Program-made: the position numbers and the translations under genes
Shown here: piece after piece, positions 41,681 to 52,406 of the stretch
How positions within the stretch are numbered: the first letter of the stretch is position 1
Layout: each line of letters begins with the position of its first letter
Assembly (NCBI RefSeq): GCF_025964975.1
Contig: NZ_JAOPXV010000211.1
Location: 1 to 55,089, forward strand
DNA length: 55,089 bases
Source of the DNA: Nocardioides sp.
GTDB taxonomy: Bacteria > Actinomycetota > Actinomycetes > Propionibacteriales > Nocardioidaceae
Direction of reading: 5' to 3'
Notes under the pieces: model-generated
Databases searched by the model: none
Told to the model about the DNA's origin: nothing
The model's input: only the letters and a program-made list of their open reading frames with translations

Positions 41681-42264
41681 GCATCAGCGAGACCGGTCGT
41701 CTGGTGCTGGGTCGCCAGTTCCAGCAACCGGACCGGCGCAGCTGCGGCGCGGCCGTCGCGGTGATCGCCGAGGCCTTAGGCAACGACCACTACGCGCGCC
41801 GACTGCTGGCGGGAGGCGACGAGGAGTTCGGTTCCGAGGTCATCGGCATGCATCGCCGGATCACCGGGCTCATCGACGTGTCCGGCAACGTGCAAGCACC
41901 ATGGTCACGGGCCGTCGGCACTCCCCCGTGGGCACTGGCCCGGCAGCTCGGACGCGGATCGCGACGGCATCGAGTGGTGCCCGCCAGGCTCCGTCCCGGG
42001 GCCGCCTGGGCCGCGATGAACACCGGCCTCGCCCGCGGCCTCGTCGTCCCGGCCTACGTCGGCGATCGCTGGGCACCCCGGCACGTCGTGCTGGCCCTCG
42101 AACAGGGGGAGGACGCCGTACGCATGTATGAACCGTCGTCCGGACGGGTGGTCCAGGTCCCCCGGGAGGAGTGGATCGAGGGGCGCCTCCGGCTCGCCAG
42201 GTGGTCGCAGGCCTGGTTGGTCCTCAACGTGCCCCGTCGATCAGCGCGGCATAACCGGGCTTGA
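41677..42264 (+). CDS. Putative C39/papain-like cysteine-peptidase-fold protein
   Basis: 195 residues, no named family recognised with confidence. [20 protein letters not shown] has the Gln-x5-Cys spacing before a helix seen in C39 and papain-like peptidases. [20 protein letters not shown] then [14 protein letters not shown] looks like the later His strand and the usual 'dP.sG....' segment. A catalytic triad Cys-His-Asp/Glu is therefore possible but unproven. No signal peptide or membrane segment, so it would act in the cytoplasm. Translationally coupled to the kinase. Its last 41 bases overlap the end of the adenosine deaminase gene on the other strand. Confidence 0.6.
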   Translation: MSISETGRLVLGRQFQQPDRRSCGAAVAVIAEALGNDHYARRLLAGGDEEFGSEVIGMHRRITGLIDVSGNVQAPWSRAVGTPPWALARQLGRGSRRHRVVPARLRPGAAWAAMNTGLARGLVVPAYVGDRWAPRHVVLALEQGEDAVRMYEPSSGRVVQVPREEWIEGRLRLARWSQAWLVLNVPRRSARHNRA

Positions 42265-43306
42265 CGACGTCGTTGATGATCGCGAGTCGTTCGTCGAAGG
42301 GGAGGAACGACGACTTCATCGCGTTGATCGTGAACCAGCGCAGGTCCTCGAACGAGTAGCCGAACGCCTCCACCAGCCCGAACATCTCGTCGGTCATGGA
42401 GGTCTGGCTCATCAAGCGGTTGTCGGTGTTGACCGTGACCCGGAAGCGCAACCGCGTGAGCAGCCCGATCGGGTGCTCGGCGATCGACTCGGCGGCCCCC
42501 GTCTGGACGTTGGACCGTGGGCACATCTCCAGCGGGATGCGCCTGTCCCGCACGTATGCCGCCAGGCGACCGAGCTCGACCGAGCCGTCGTCGGCCACCA
42601 AGATGTCGTCGACGATGCGCACGCCGTGACCCAGCCGCGCGGCACCGCACCACTGGATCGCCTCCCAGATCGAGGGCAGGCCGAACGCCTCGCCCGCGTG
42701 GATGGTGAAGTGCGAGTTCTCCCGGCGGAGGTACTCGAAGGCGTCGAGGTGGCGGGTGGGCGGGAACCCCGCCTCCGCGCCGGCGATGTCGAAGCCCGCG
42801 ACACCGCGATCGCGCCACGCGACGGCCAGCTCCGCGATCTCCCTCGAACGCGCCTGGTGACGCATGGCGGTGAGTAGCTGGCGGACGACGATGCGGCCGC
42901 CCGCAGCGGCCACGCCCTCGTCGATGCCCTCCTTCACCGCTGCCACCACCTCGTCCAGCGTCAGCCCCTGCTCGACGTGCTGCTCGGGGGCGTATCGGAC
43001 CTCGGCATAGACCACTCCGTCCGCTGCCAGGTCCTCGACGCACTCGCGCGCGACCCGCGTGATGGCCGCCCCGGTCTGCATCACGGCAACGGTGTGGTCG
43101 AAGGTCTCCAGGTAGCGCACCAGCGACCCCGAGTCCGCCGACTCCACGAACCACTGGCCGAGCCCCGCCGCGTCGTCGACGGGCAGGGTGTGCCCGCACT
43201 CGGAGGCCAGGTCGATGATGGTCTGCGGCCGGAGGCCTCCGTCGAGGTGATCGTGCAGCAGGACCTTGGGGGCGCGACGGACGTCGTCGAATGAAGGGGT
43301 GCTCAT
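42224..43306 (-). CDS. add: Adenosine deaminase
   Basis: 360 residues. It turns adenosine and deoxyadenosine into inosine and deoxyinosine, which punA can then split. Metal and catalytic blocks: [13 protein letters not shown] (HxH), [13 protein letters not shown] (His and catalytic Glu), RLGHGVRI (His) and [15 protein letters not shown] (Asp, with NTDNR in place of the commoner TDDP, as in other actinobacterial Add proteins). The ATG at 43306 directly precedes [19 protein letters not shown]. The C-terminus overlaps the convergent upstream-strand gene by 41 bases. Confidence 0.94.
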   Translation of the reverse strand: MSTPSFDDVRRAPKVLLHDHLDGGLRPQTIIDLASECGHTLPVDDAAGLGQWFVESADSGSLVRYLETFDHTVAVMQTGAAITRVARECVEDLAADGVVYAEVRYAPEQHVEQGLTLDEVVAAVKEGIDEGVAAAGGRIVVRQLLTAMRHQARSREIAELAVAWRDRGVAGFDIAGAEAGFPPTRHLDAFEYLRRENSHFTIHAGEAFGLPSIWEAIQWCGAARLGHGVRIVDDILVADDGSVELGRLAAYVRDRRIPLEMCPRSNVQTGAAESIAEHPIGLLTRLRFRVTVNTDNRLMSQTSMTDEMFGLVEAFGYSFEDLRWFTINAMKSSFLPFDERLAIINDVVKPGYAALIDGAR

Positions 43307-43311
43307 GCCCC

Positions 43312-43317
43312 TATCCT
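43312..43317 (+). promoter_or_regulatory. -10 box TATCCT, leaderless MaoC-like gene
   Basis: TATCCT lies seven bases before the ATG at 43325, in an 18-base divergent gap with add. Confidence 0.5.
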
Positions 43318-43324
43318 TCCAGCC

Positions 43325-43777
43325 ATGCGCACTTTCACCACGCTCGACGAGGTGGCCGACTCCGCCAACACCGACCTGGGCACCACGGACTGGCTGGTCG
43401 TCGACCAGGAGCGGATCAACCTCTTCGCGGACGCCACCGGCGATCACCAGTGGATCCATGTGGACGAGCAGCGCGCCCAGGACGGACCGTTCGGGACGAC
43501 GATCGCGCACGGCTTCCTGACCGTCAGCCTGCTCCCCTGGTTCAACGTGCAGTCCTTCCAGCTCGAGACGCCGGGGGCTCGGCTCAACTACGGACTGAAC
43601 AAGGTGCGCTTCCCGCACCCGGTCCCGGTCGGCTCGCGGCTGCGTTCGCACGTGTCGTTCGGCGACGTCACGGACCTCCCCGCCGGCAAGCAGCTGATCA
43701 TCAAGCACACGCTGGAGATCGAGGGCGTGGACAAGCCCGCCTGCGTCGCCGAGCTGGTGGTCCTGCTGCTGCCCTGA
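43325..43777 (+). CDS. MaoC-like (R)-specific enoyl-CoA hydratase
   Basis: 150 residues with a hot-dog fold. [20 protein letters not shown] contains the Asp and His of the hydratase-2 motif, and [16 protein letters not shown] is the following central helix. [20 protein letters not shown] is typical of the single-domain MaoC group. It hydrates enoyl-CoA to (R)-3-hydroxyacyl-CoA or acts in a related step. It stands alone here, leaderless, between add and deoA. Confidence 0.9.
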   Translation: MRTFTTLDEVADSANTDLGTTDWLVVDQERINLFADATGDHQWIHVDEQRAQDGPFGTTIAHGFLTVSLLPWFNVQSFQLETPGARLNYGLNKVRFPHPVPVGSRLRSHVSFGDVTDLPAGKQLIIKHTLEIEGVDKPACVAELVVLLLP

Positions 43778-43802
43778 GGGACCCCCTCGGGCTCGGGGAG
43801 GC

Positions 43803-45083
43803 TCAGTCGATCCGGTCGATGATCAGGTCCGGGGCGGTGAACGTGCCCTCGCCGATGTCGAAGCCGCTCTCGAGCGACTCCAGGGCCCGGTCGAACCGCT
43901 CGGGTTCGTCGGTCAGCAGGGTGAACAACGGCTCGCCCTGGGTGACCCTGTCGCCCGGCCGGGCGTGCCACACGACACCGGCACCGGCCTGGACCGGGTC
44001 CTCCTTGCGAGCACGACCCGCCCCCAGGCGCCAGGCCGCGAGTCCGACCGCCATGGCGTCGAGCCGCGTGAGCGTGCCGGTGCTCGGCGACGTGACGACG
44101 TGCGACTCGCGCGCCACGGGCAGCGCCGCCTCGGGGTCTCCCCCCTGAGCATTGATCATCGCTCGCCATACGTCCATGGCCGAACCGTCCGCGAGCTTGC
44201 CGGCCGGATCGACGTCGGTCACGCCGGCCGCGGTGAGCATCTCGCGCGCCAGGGCGAGCGTCAGCTCCACCACGTCTGCGGGTCCGCCGCCCTGCAGCAC
44301 CTCGATGGACTCCACAACCTCGATGGCGTTGCCTGCCGTCAGGCCGAGCGGCGTGTTCATGTCGGTCAGCAGCGCGACGGTGTTGACCCCGGCGTTCGTG
44401 CCGAGCCCGACCATCGTCTCGGCCAGCTCGCGCGCTCGCGCGACGTCCTTCATGAAGGCGCCGGTCCCGACCTTCACGTCGAGCACGAGGGCACCGGTCC
44501 CCTCGGCGATCTTCTTGGACATGATCGACGAGGCGATCAGCGGGATCGCCTCCACGGTGCCGGTCACGTCACGCAGCGCGTAGAGCTTCTTGTCGGCGGG
44601 CGCGAGGCCGTCACCTGCTGCGCAGATCACCGCCCCGACCGACTCGAGCTGGGCGAACATCTCCTCGTTGGAGAGCGTGGCACGCCAGCCCGGGATGGAC
44701 TCCAGCTTGTCCAGCGTCCCCCCGGTGTGGCCCAGCCCGCGACCCGAGAGCTGGGGTACGGCGACTCCGCACGCCGCGACCAACGGAGCCAGCGGCAGCG
44801 TGATCTTGTCGCCCACACCACCGGTCGAGTGCTTGTCGGCCGTGGGCCTGGACAGCGCGGAGAAGTCCATGCGCTCCCCGGAGGCGATCATGGCCGCGGT
44901 CCAGCGGGCGATCTCGCGGGGCACCATCCCGTTGAGCAGAATGGACATGGCCAACGACGACATCTGCTCGTCGGCGACGTCACCGCGGGTGTAGGCGGCG
45001 ATCACCCAGTCGATCTGGCTGTCGCTCAGCTCGCCCTTGTCGCGCTTGGCGGTGATCACCTCGACGGCGTCGTGGGGGGCCAT
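43803..45083 (-). CDS. deoA: Thymidine phosphorylase
   Basis: 426 residues. It splits thymidine and deoxyuridine with phosphate to base and 2-deoxyribose-1-phosphate. Blocks: [40 protein letters not shown] (phosphate loop with the catalytic His/Lys), [20 protein letters not shown] (family signature) and [20 protein letters not shown]. The C-terminal pyrimidine-nucleoside-phosphorylase domain follows ([20 protein letters not shown]). Next to cdd at one base distance, so the two form a leftward operon that handles cytidine and deoxycytidine by deamination and then phosphorolysis. Confidence 0.95.
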   Translation of the reverse strand: MAPHDAVEVITAKRDKGELSDSQIDWVIAAYTRGDVADEQMSSLAMSILLNGMVPREIARWTAAMIASGERMDFSALSRPTADKHSTGGVGDKITLPLAPLVAACGVAVPQLSGRGLGHTGGTLDKLESIPGWRATLSNEEMFAQLESVGAVICAAGDGLAPADKKLYALRDVTGTVEAIPLIASSIMSKKIAEGTGALVLDVKVGTGAFMKDVARARELAETMVGLGTNAGVNTVALLTDMNTPLGLTAGNAIEVVESIEVLQGGGPADVVELTLALAREMLTAAGVTDVDPAGKLADGSAMDVWRAMINAQGGDPEAALPVARESHVVTSPSTGTLTRLDAMAVGLAAWRLGAGRARKEDPVQAGAGVVWHARPGDRVTQGEPLFTLLTDEPERFDRALESLESGFDIGEGTFTAPDLIIDRID

Positions 45084-45084
45084 G

Positions 45085-45471
45085 TCACATGTCCTTCAGG
45101 TCGTCGGGGCCGAAGGCCTGGGGCAACACCTCGGCCATGGTGCGGACGCCCTCCGGCGTCTCGATGAGGAGCTCGGCTCCGCCGTGCTCCCAGAGGAGCT
45201 GTCGGCAGCGGCCGCACGGCATGATCACCTCGGCGGCGCCGTTGACGCACACGAAGTGGGTCAGCCGCCCGCCTCCGGTGGCGTGCAGGGCGGACACGAG
45301 CCCGCACTCCGCACAGAGCGTTGCGCCGTACGCCGCGTTCTCCACGTTGCAGCCCACCAGCAGCCGTCCGTCGTCGGCCAGGGCGGCAGCGCCGACCGGG
45401 AAGCGGGAATAGGGGGCGTACGCACGTCGCATCGCGGTGACCGCCTCGGCGCGCAATTGTGTCCAGTTCAT
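45085..45471 (-). CDS. cdd: Cytidine deaminase
   Basis: 128 residues, homotetrameric type. It deaminates cytidine and deoxycytidine to uridine and deoxyuridine. Zinc site: CNVENAAYGATLCAE (Cys, with the NxE and catalytic TLCAE Glu/Cys of the family) and MPCGRCRQLL (PCxxC). The RAYAPYSRFPVGAAAL start is typical. The ATG at 45471 is taken; a TTG three codons upstream is unlikely. It is the first gene of the cdd-deoA operon and is divergent from the nucleoside-binding lipoprotein gene across a 147-base spacer, which likely holds both promoters. No operator could be named there. Confidence 0.95.
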   Translation of the reverse strand: MNWTQLRAEAVTAMRRAYAPYSRFPVGAAALADDGRLLVGCNVENAAYGATLCAECGLVSALHATGGGRLTHFVCVNGAAEVIMPCGRCRQLLWEHGGAELLIETPEGVRTMAEVLPQAFGPDDLKDM

Positions 45472-45618
45472 CGTCGCCAACTATGGCGCATCGGGTCACC
45501 GGGAGGTCACAGACGGGTACGTATTGGCGCGTATGCCTTCCCCCCCGGGTGCCGCGGGGGCATCATTCACTCCGATACCTGGCCCCACCCTGGGGACGGT
45601 TCGAGTATGGAGGCATCT

Positions 45619-46731
45619 GTGAGGAACACGAGAAGGGTCGTCGCTGGCGGCATCATGGCGCTCCTGGCGACCGCGTCACTGGCCGCATGTGGCGACGCGC
45701 CGGAGGAAGAAAAGACCGGCGGGACCGGATCCGACGGCGAGACAACAGCGGCAGCGAGTGACTTCGTGCCCTGCATCGTCTCGGACGCGGGGGGCTTCGA
45801 CGACAAGTCGTTCAACCAGCTGGGCTTCGAAGGCGCTACGCAGGCCGCGGACGAGCTGGGTGTCGACCTCATCGACGTCGAGTCCAACAGCGAGAACGAC
45901 TACGCGCCCAACCTGGAGAGCCTGGTCGCCGAGGGCTGCAACGTCATCGTCACGGTGGGCTTCGCCCTGTCGGCGGCCACGGTGGACTCCGCCAAGGCCA
46001 ACCCCGACATCGACTACGTCCTCATCGACGACGCGGCGGACAACGACTTCGACGGCACCAAGGACGCCGACAACGTCAAGCCGCTGCTCTACAACACGGC
46101 CGAGGCCGCGTTCCTGGCCGGCTACGCCGCTGCGGACTACAGCAAGACCGGTGTCGTCGGTACGTACGGCGGCATGGAGTTCCCGACCGTCACGATCTTC
46201 ATGGACGGCTTCAAGCAGGGTGTCGACTACTACGCCGAGACCAAGGGCAAGGACGTCAAGGTCGTCGGTTGGGACGGCAAGACCGGTTCCTTCACCGGTG
46301 GCTTCGAGGCCAACGAAGCGGCCACGAGCACGGCTCGTCGTCTGATCGACCAGGACGCCGACGTCCTCCTTCCGGTGGGTGGCCCGATCTACCAGGGCGC
46401 GCTCACCGCGATCGAGGACTCCGGCAAGGACATCGTGATGCTCGGTGTCGACGCCGACGTCTACGAGACCGACCCGAACACCCAGGACGTCATCCTGACG
46501 TCGATCCTCAAGGGCATGAAGGTCTCGACCTACGAAGCGATCATGGCCGCCGGTGAGGACAGCTTCGACACCGAGGCCTACATCGGCACGCTCGAGAACG
46601 AGGGCGTGGGCATCGCCCCGTTCCACAACTTCGAGGACAAGGTCTCCGAGACGCTTACGGCCGAGCTGGACGAGGTCAAGGCGGGCATCGTCGACGGCTC
46701 CATCGAGGTCAAGTCCTACTTGGCTGAGTGA
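45619..46731 (+). CDS. BMP-family nucleoside-binding lipoprotein (ABC importer)
   Basis: 370 residues from the GTG at 45619, which follows GGAGG by 5 bases. An ATG four codons upstream lacks a ribosome site. Lipoprotein signal with ASLAAC: Cys becomes lipid-modified. The mature part is a BMP/PnrA-type binding protein: CIVSDAGGFDDKSFNQLGFE, VTVGFALSAATVDSAKAN, KTGVVGTYGGMEFPTVTIFM, DVLLPVGGPIYQGALTAIED and HNFEDKVSETL. This family binds purine and pyrimidine nucleosides. ATPase and two permease genes follow, and cdd-deoA lie divergently upstream, which strongly supports nucleoside uptake. A long hairpin stands between this gene and the ATPase gene. Confidence 0.92.
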   Translation: MRNTRRVVAGGIMALLATASLAACGDAPEEEKTGGTGSDGETTAAASDFVPCIVSDAGGFDDKSFNQLGFEGATQAADELGVDLIDVESNSENDYAPNLESLVAEGCNVIVTVGFALSAATVDSAKANPDIDYVLIDDAADNDFDGTKDADNVKPLLYNTAEAAFLAGYAAADYSKTGVVGTYGGMEFPTVTIFMDGFKQGVDYYAETKGKDVKVVGWDGKTGSFTGGFEANEAATSTARRLIDQDADVLLPVGGPIYQGALTAIEDSGKDIVMLGVDADVYETDPNTQDVILTSILKGMKVSTYEAIMAAGEDSFDTEAYIGTLENEGVGIAPFHNFEDKVSETLTAELDEVKAGIVDGSIEVKSYLAE

Positions 46732-46755
46732 CGAACCTGTCGCAGCACTAGTCGC

Positions 46756-46788
46756 GAGGGAGGCTGGCCCGTAGGGCCAGCCTCCCTC
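46756..46788 (+). terminator. Perfect 15-base-pair hairpin between binding protein and ATPase genes
   Basis: GAGGGAGGCTGGCCC (46756-46770) pairs with GGGCCAGCCTCCCTC (46774-46788) around a 3-base loop. No T run follows. It could end most messages after the binding-protein gene or protect that 3' end, giving more lipoprotein than ATPase, as is common in ABC importers. Confidence 0.65.
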
Positions 46789-46814
46789 TGCACGTCCGTG
46801 GCCGCCCCGATGCA

Positions 46815-46820
46815 TAGGAT
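46815..46820 (+). promoter_or_regulatory. -10 box TAGGAT, internal promoter of the ATPase gene
   Basis: TAGGAT lies eight bases before the ATG at 46829, after the hairpin. The transporter genes may thus have their own start of transcription. Confidence 0.4.
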
Positions 46821-46828
46821 GCCGACCC

Positions 46829-48339
46829 ATGAAGCTCGTCCTTCGAAACATCACCAAGAGATTCGGGTCGCTGGTCGCCAACGACGACATCTCGCTCGAG
46901 GTGTTGCCCGGTGAGGTGCACTGCCTGCTCGGTGAGAACGGCGCGGGCAAGTCCACGCTGATGAACGTGCTCTACGGGCTGTACCAAGCCGACGAGGGCG
47001 AGATCGTGCTGGACGACGTCGTCCAGCACTTCTCGGGGCCCGGCGACGCCATGGCGGCCGGCATCGGCATGGTGCACCAGCACTTCATGCTGATCCCCGT
47101 CTTCACGGTCACCGAGAACGTCATGCTCGGCAACGAGTCCACCGGCTTCGCCGGCACGCTCGACGCCGACGCGGCTCGCGAGCGCGTGCGGGAGATCTCC
47201 GCGCGGTTCGGCTTCCACGTCGACCCCGACGCGATCGTCGAGGAGCTGCCCGTCGGCGTCCAGCAGCGGGTCGAGATCATCAAGGCGCTCTCGCGGGACG
47301 CCGAGATCCTGGTCTTCGACGAGCCGACCGCGGTCCTTACTCCGCAGGAGACCGACGAGCTGATGGAGATCATGCGCCAGCTCAAGGAGGCCGGGAAGGC
47401 CATCGTCTTCATCACCCACAAGCTCCGCGAGGTCCGTGCCGTCGCCGACCGCATCACGGTGATCCGACGCGGCGCGGTCGTGGGCGAGGCGCAGCCCACC
47501 GCCACCAACGCCGACCTGGCAGCGCTCATGGTCGGGCGTCCGGTCGAGCTGACGGTGCACAAGGACGCCCCCCAGCTCGGCGACGAGTCACTGGTGGTAA
47601 AGGACCTCCGCGTCGTCGACGCGCTCGGCCACGTCCACCTCGACAGCATCAGCTTCGAGATCCGGGCCGGCGAGGTGCTCGCGGTGGCCGGCGTCCAGGG
47701 CAATGGGCAGACCGAGCTCACCGAGGCGCTGGTCGGTCTCCAGGACCACGTCGAGGGCTCGATCAAGCTGGACGGCAAGGAGCTGGTCGGCAAGTCCGTC
47801 CGGCGCATCCTCGACTCCGGCGTCGGCTTCATCCCGGAGGACCGCCAGGCAGACGGTCTGGTCGGCGGCTTCTCCATCGCCGAGAACCTCATGCTCAACC
47901 GCAGCTTCCGCTCACCCTTCGTCAAGCGCGGCGCGCTCCGCGGCGACGCGCTCGAGGCCTTCGCGCGCGAGAAGCTGCAGGAGTACGACGTCCGCGCCCC
48001 CGACATCCACACCCATGCAGGCAAGCTCTCGGGCGGCAACCAGCAGAAGGTGGTCGTCGCCCGCGAGCTCTCGCGCGACCTGCGCCTCCTCGTGGCCGCC
48101 CAGCCCACGCGTGGCGTCGACGTCGGCTCCATCGAGTTCATCCACAAGCAGGTCATCGCCACGCGTGACCGGGGGATCCCGGTGCTGGTCGTGTCCACGG
48201 AGCTGGACGAGGTCGTCGCCCTGGCCGACCGGGTCATGGTGCTCTACCGCGGACAGGTCGTCGGCATCGTGCCCGGCGACACACCCCGCGAGACCCTCGG
48301 ACTGATGATGACCGGCGAGCGACCGAAGGACGTGGTCGC

Positions 48340-48343
<4 letters not shown>
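46829..48343 (+). CDS. ABC transporter ATP-binding protein (nucleoside/sugar type, two ATPase domains)
   Basis: 504 residues with two fused ATPase domains, as in RbsA, MglA and the nucleoside-importer NupA. First domain: Walker A LLGENGAGKSTLMNVLYGLY, signature-like LPVGVQQRVEIIKAL, Walker B ILVFDEPTAVLTPQE. Second domain: degenerate Walker A AVAGVQGNGQTELTEAL, signature LSGGNQQKVVVARELSRD, then LLVAAQPTRGVDVGS with changed Walker B residues. The pattern of one canonical and one weak site is usual for the family. Its 3' end overlaps the permease gene start (GTGA). Confidence 0.94.
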
Positions 48344-49589
<1,246 letters not shown>

Positions 49590-49593
<4 letters not shown>

Positions 49594-50882
49594 GCACCAC
49601 CGCCGGCCTGTCCCCCGCCCCCCGCACGAGGGGCCCGGTCGTCGCCACCGTGACCGTCGTGAGCCGCAAGACGCTGGTCATCCTCGGCGTCCTCACCCTG
49701 GGCCTGGCTCTCATCCTCGCCACCTCGGCCGAGACGGGCGAGACGACCTTCCGCCTCGCGGCCGACTCCGACTTCGTCACGCTCCCCGAGCTGACCGTCC
49801 CCTCGCTGCGCACGGCCTGGATCCTCGCCGCTGTGTGTGCGCTGCTGACCGCCGAGTCGCTCCGTCGCTACGTCGCCGGGCGGCCGACCCCCGCGTGGGC
49901 CGTCATCGCCTTCGCGGTCGCCTGGATGGCGGGCTTCCTGACCTGGGCCTCTGCGGGCGGCTCGGTGCCGGTGGTGGGACTCCTGGCGGGGTCACTGGCA
50001 CTCGCCGTACCCCTCGTCTTCGGCGCCCTCGGCGGCGTCCTCGGCGAGCGGGCCGGTGTCGTCAACATCGCGATCGACGGTCAGCTCCTCCTCGGTGCGT
50101 TCGCGGCGGCCATCGTGGGCTCGGCGACCGGCTCGCCGTGGGCGGGACTGGCCGCGGCCATGCTGGCCGGCGCTCTCGTGGCGGTCGTGCTGGGCGTCTT
50201 CGCGATCACCTACCTCGTCGACCAGGTGATCGTCGGGGTGGTGCTCAACGTCCTCGTCATCGGCCTGACCAGCTTCCTGTTCAGCCAGGTCCTGGCCCCC
50301 AACGCCGCCACGCTCAACTCTCCCCCGCGCTTCCCGCGCGTGCCGATCCCGCTGCTGGGGGAGGTCCCTCTCATCGGGCCGATCTTCTTCCGCCAGACCG
50401 TGATCGTCTACCTCCTCTACATCGCGGTCGCGCTGGTGACGTTCGCGCTCTACCGCACCCGGTGGGGCCTGCGCGTCCGTGCCGTCGGTGAGCACCCGAA
50501 GGCCGCTGACACGGTCGGCATCAAGGTCAACCGCACCCGCTACCGCACCATCATCCTGGCCGGTGCCATCGCCGGGATGGGTGGCGCGTTCTTCACCCTG
50601 GTCTCGGTGCCGCAGTTCAACCGCGAGATGACCGGTGGCGCGGGCTACATCGCGCTGGCAGCCGTGATCTTCGGCAAGTGGGACCCGGTGCGCGCGACCC
50701 TCGCTGCGCTGCTCTTCGGGTTCGCGTCGAACCTGCAGGGTGTCCTGGCGGTCCTGGGGTCGCCGGTGCCCAGCCAGTTCATGCTGATGCTGCCCTACGT
50801 CATCACCATCTTCGCGGTGGCCGGACTGGTCGGCCGGTCACGACCCCCCGCCGCAGACGGCGTGCCCTACCAGAAGGAGTAG
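49590..50882 (+). CDS. ABC transporter permease (nucleoside importer, subunit 2)
   Basis: 430 residues. Start at the GTG at 49590, overlapping the upstream stop. After a hydrophobic N-terminal section the conserved part has LALAVPLVFGALGGVLGERA, GVVNIAIDGQLLLGAFAAAI and LRVRAVGEHPKAADTVGIKV (coupling loop, parallel to that of subunit 1), GAIAGMGGAFFTLVSVPQFN and GYIALAAVIFGKWDPVRATL. It pairs with subunit 1 to form the membrane channel. A 7-base-pair hairpin follows the stop. Confidence 0.92.
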
Positions 50883-50905
50883 GCCGCCCGGCATCAGTGG
50901 GCGGC
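50883..50905. terminator. Short hairpin between convergent genes
   Basis: GCCGCCC (50883-50889) pairs with GGGCGGC (50899-50905) around a 9-base loop, between the permease stop and the end of the leftward amidohydrolase gene. Modest but well placed. Confidence 0.4.
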
Positions 50906-50912
50906 GGCAGCC

Positions 50913-52112
50913 TCAGGCCGTGAGGGAGGCGACGGCTGCCTCGGCGAGCACGCGGGCCGCGATCCCGGTCGAGCGCTCATCGATGCGTAGGTTGCCCTGA
51001 TGCAGGTCGAAGGTCGGGCCACCCGGTGTCCGGGTGCCGAGGCGGGCCATCGAGCCCGGGATCCGGTCGAGGTACCAGCCGAAGTCCTCGCCGCCGAGGC
51101 TCTGACTGGTCGAGACATGGCCGTGGACGCCGAGCACGCGCTCGATGGCTCCCGCGAGGACGGCAGTGGCGTCGACGTCGTTGACGACGGGCGGCACTCC
51201 ACGCTGGTAGGTCACCTCGGCAGAGACGCCGTACGGCGCAACGATCTGGCCCACGAGGGTCCGCACGAGGTGCTCGGCATCGGCCCAGGCCACCGCGTCG
51301 AGCATGCGAACCGTGCCGGAGAGCTGGCCGCGCCCAGGGATCACGTTGGGGGCCGAACCTGCCTGGACCATGCCCCACACGACGCTGACCCCGGCGCGGG
51401 GGTCGAGGCGGCGGCTGAGGATCGCCGGCAGCTCGGTGATCAGCTTGCCGAGGGCGAAGGTGAGGTCCTCGGTGAGATGGGGACGGCTCGTGTGCCCGCC
51501 CTTGCCCCCGACCCGCACGAGCAGCGAGTCCGCGGCTCCGGTGAGCGGTCCCTCCCGCAGGCCGAGGCGACCGACGTCCAGGCTGGGGTCACAGTGCAGG
51601 CCGAAGACGTGGTGCACGTCGTCCAGCGCGCCCGCCTGGATGAGGTGCAGGGCGCCCCCGGGCATGATCTCTTCGGCCGGCTGGAACAGCAGGCGGACGC
51701 GTCCGGGCAGCAGTCCACGTGCGTTGACCTCGTCGAGCGCGAGAGCGGCTCCCACAAGACCGGCGGTGTGCACGTCGTGGCCGCACGCGTGCGCGACACC
51801 GGGCACGGCGCTGGTCCAGGGGTCCTTGGTGAGGTCTTCGACCGGAAGCGCGTCGAGGTCGGCGCGGAGCGCGACGCGCCGCTCGCCCGTGCCCAGCTCG
51901 GCGATGATGCCCCCACCGGTCACGGCGTTGAGGTGCCAGTCGGTGGCTGCCAGGGCGTCGAGCACCTTCTGGGTAGTCCGCGACTCGCCCCACGCCAGCT
52001 CGGGGTGCGCGTGGATGTCGCGGCGGAGCTCGATCAGGTGGTCGGCGTACTTCTCGACGACGCCAGCGATGACGCCGCTCGGTTCGTCGGCTGTGGCGGG
52101 GTTGTCGGGCAT
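50913..52112 (-). CDS. M20 family amidohydrolase (AmiB1-like)
   Basis: 399 residues. HPELAWGESRTTQKVLDALA, then the metal-binding ALRADLDALPVEDLT and AHACGHDVHTAGLVGAALA (Cys and His ligands), FQPAEEIMPGGALHLI (Glu), the dimerisation-domain GGKGGHTSRPH, and a final ligand near GGEDFGWYLDR, where the usual His is not obvious. The family hydrolyses N-acyl amino acids or peptides. M. tuberculosis AmiA1/AmiB1 lie next to the purine nucleoside phosphorylase gene, so this is probably part of the same ancestral neighbourhood. True substrate unknown. Confidence 0.9.
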   Translation of the reverse strand: MPDNPATADEPSGVIAGVVEKYADHLIELRRDIHAHPELAWGESRTTQKVLDALAATDWHLNAVTGGGIIAELGTGERRVALRADLDALPVEDLTKDPWTSAVPGVAHACGHDVHTAGLVGAALALDEVNARGLLPGRVRLLFQPAEEIMPGGALHLIQAGALDDVHHVFGLHCDPSLDVGRLGLREGPLTGAADSLLVRVGGKGGHTSRPHLTEDLTFALGKLITELPAILSRRLDPRAGVSVVWGMVQAGSAPNVIPGRGQLSGTVRMLDAVAWADAEHLVRTLVGQIVAPYGVSAEVTYQRGVPPVVNDVDATAVLAGAIERVLGVHGHVSTSQSLGGEDFGWYLDRIPGSMARLGTRTPGGPTFDLHQGNLRIDERSTGIAARVLAEAAVASLTA

Positions 52113-52160
52113 GATCCCCCCAGCGTAGTTCAGCGGTTGTCAGGACAGGGGGATACCAGC

Positions 52161-52366
52161 ATGTTGGGGTGGGAGCCCGTCAGCCTCGGCCGGAGCGGAG
52201 ACGTCGTCCGACGCAGCCCGGACGGTTCGGCGTACGCGAAGACAAGTGACGTCGCCGATCAGTTCGATCGCCTGCGCCGGCTCGCCTCGGTCGACTTCCC
52301 CGCACCCCGGGTCCTGGACCTCGACGCCTCGGCCCTGTCGACGACCCTGACGATGAGTTCTTCTGA
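52161..52366 (+). pseudogene. Aminoglycoside phosphotransferase (APH(3')-like) deletion scar
   Basis: An ATG with AGGGGGAT upstream begins GWEPVSLGRSGDVVRRSPDG and then AYAKTS, DVADQFDRLRRLASVDFPAP, RVLDLDASAL. This is the N-terminal start of APH(3')-type kinases (WEPVxxGxSGAxVxR, then FPxPRVL). After about 60 residues the sense is lost. Shortly after, in another frame, DDEFF and a stop (52349-52366) match the usual C-terminal LDEFF end of these enzymes. Nearly 200 middle residues, including the HGD catalytic loop, are missing. So only the two ends of the gene remain, joined by an internal deletion. No function is possible. Confidence 0.6.
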
Positions 52367-52380
52367 CGAGGGTGGCACAG

Positions 52381-52405
52381 CCACATTCGCCGCCGGGGAA
52401 TGTGG
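52381..52405. terminator. Hairpin between the phosphotransferase scar and meaB
   Basis: CCACATTC (52381-52388) and GAATGTGG (52398-52405) pair perfectly around a 9-base loop, two bases past the meaB stop on the leftward strand. A likely terminator for the mutase-meaB operon. Confidence 0.5.
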
Positions 52406-52406
52406 G

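Noticed and set aside
43778..43802. Possible terminator between the MaoC-like gene and deoA
   Set aside because: CCCC/GGGG runs give only a poor, mismatched stem.
45472..45618. Possible riboswitch in the cdd/binding-lipoprotein spacer
   Set aside because: C- and G-runs (around 45540-45575) could pair, but no conserved purine or other riboswitch core could be recognised.
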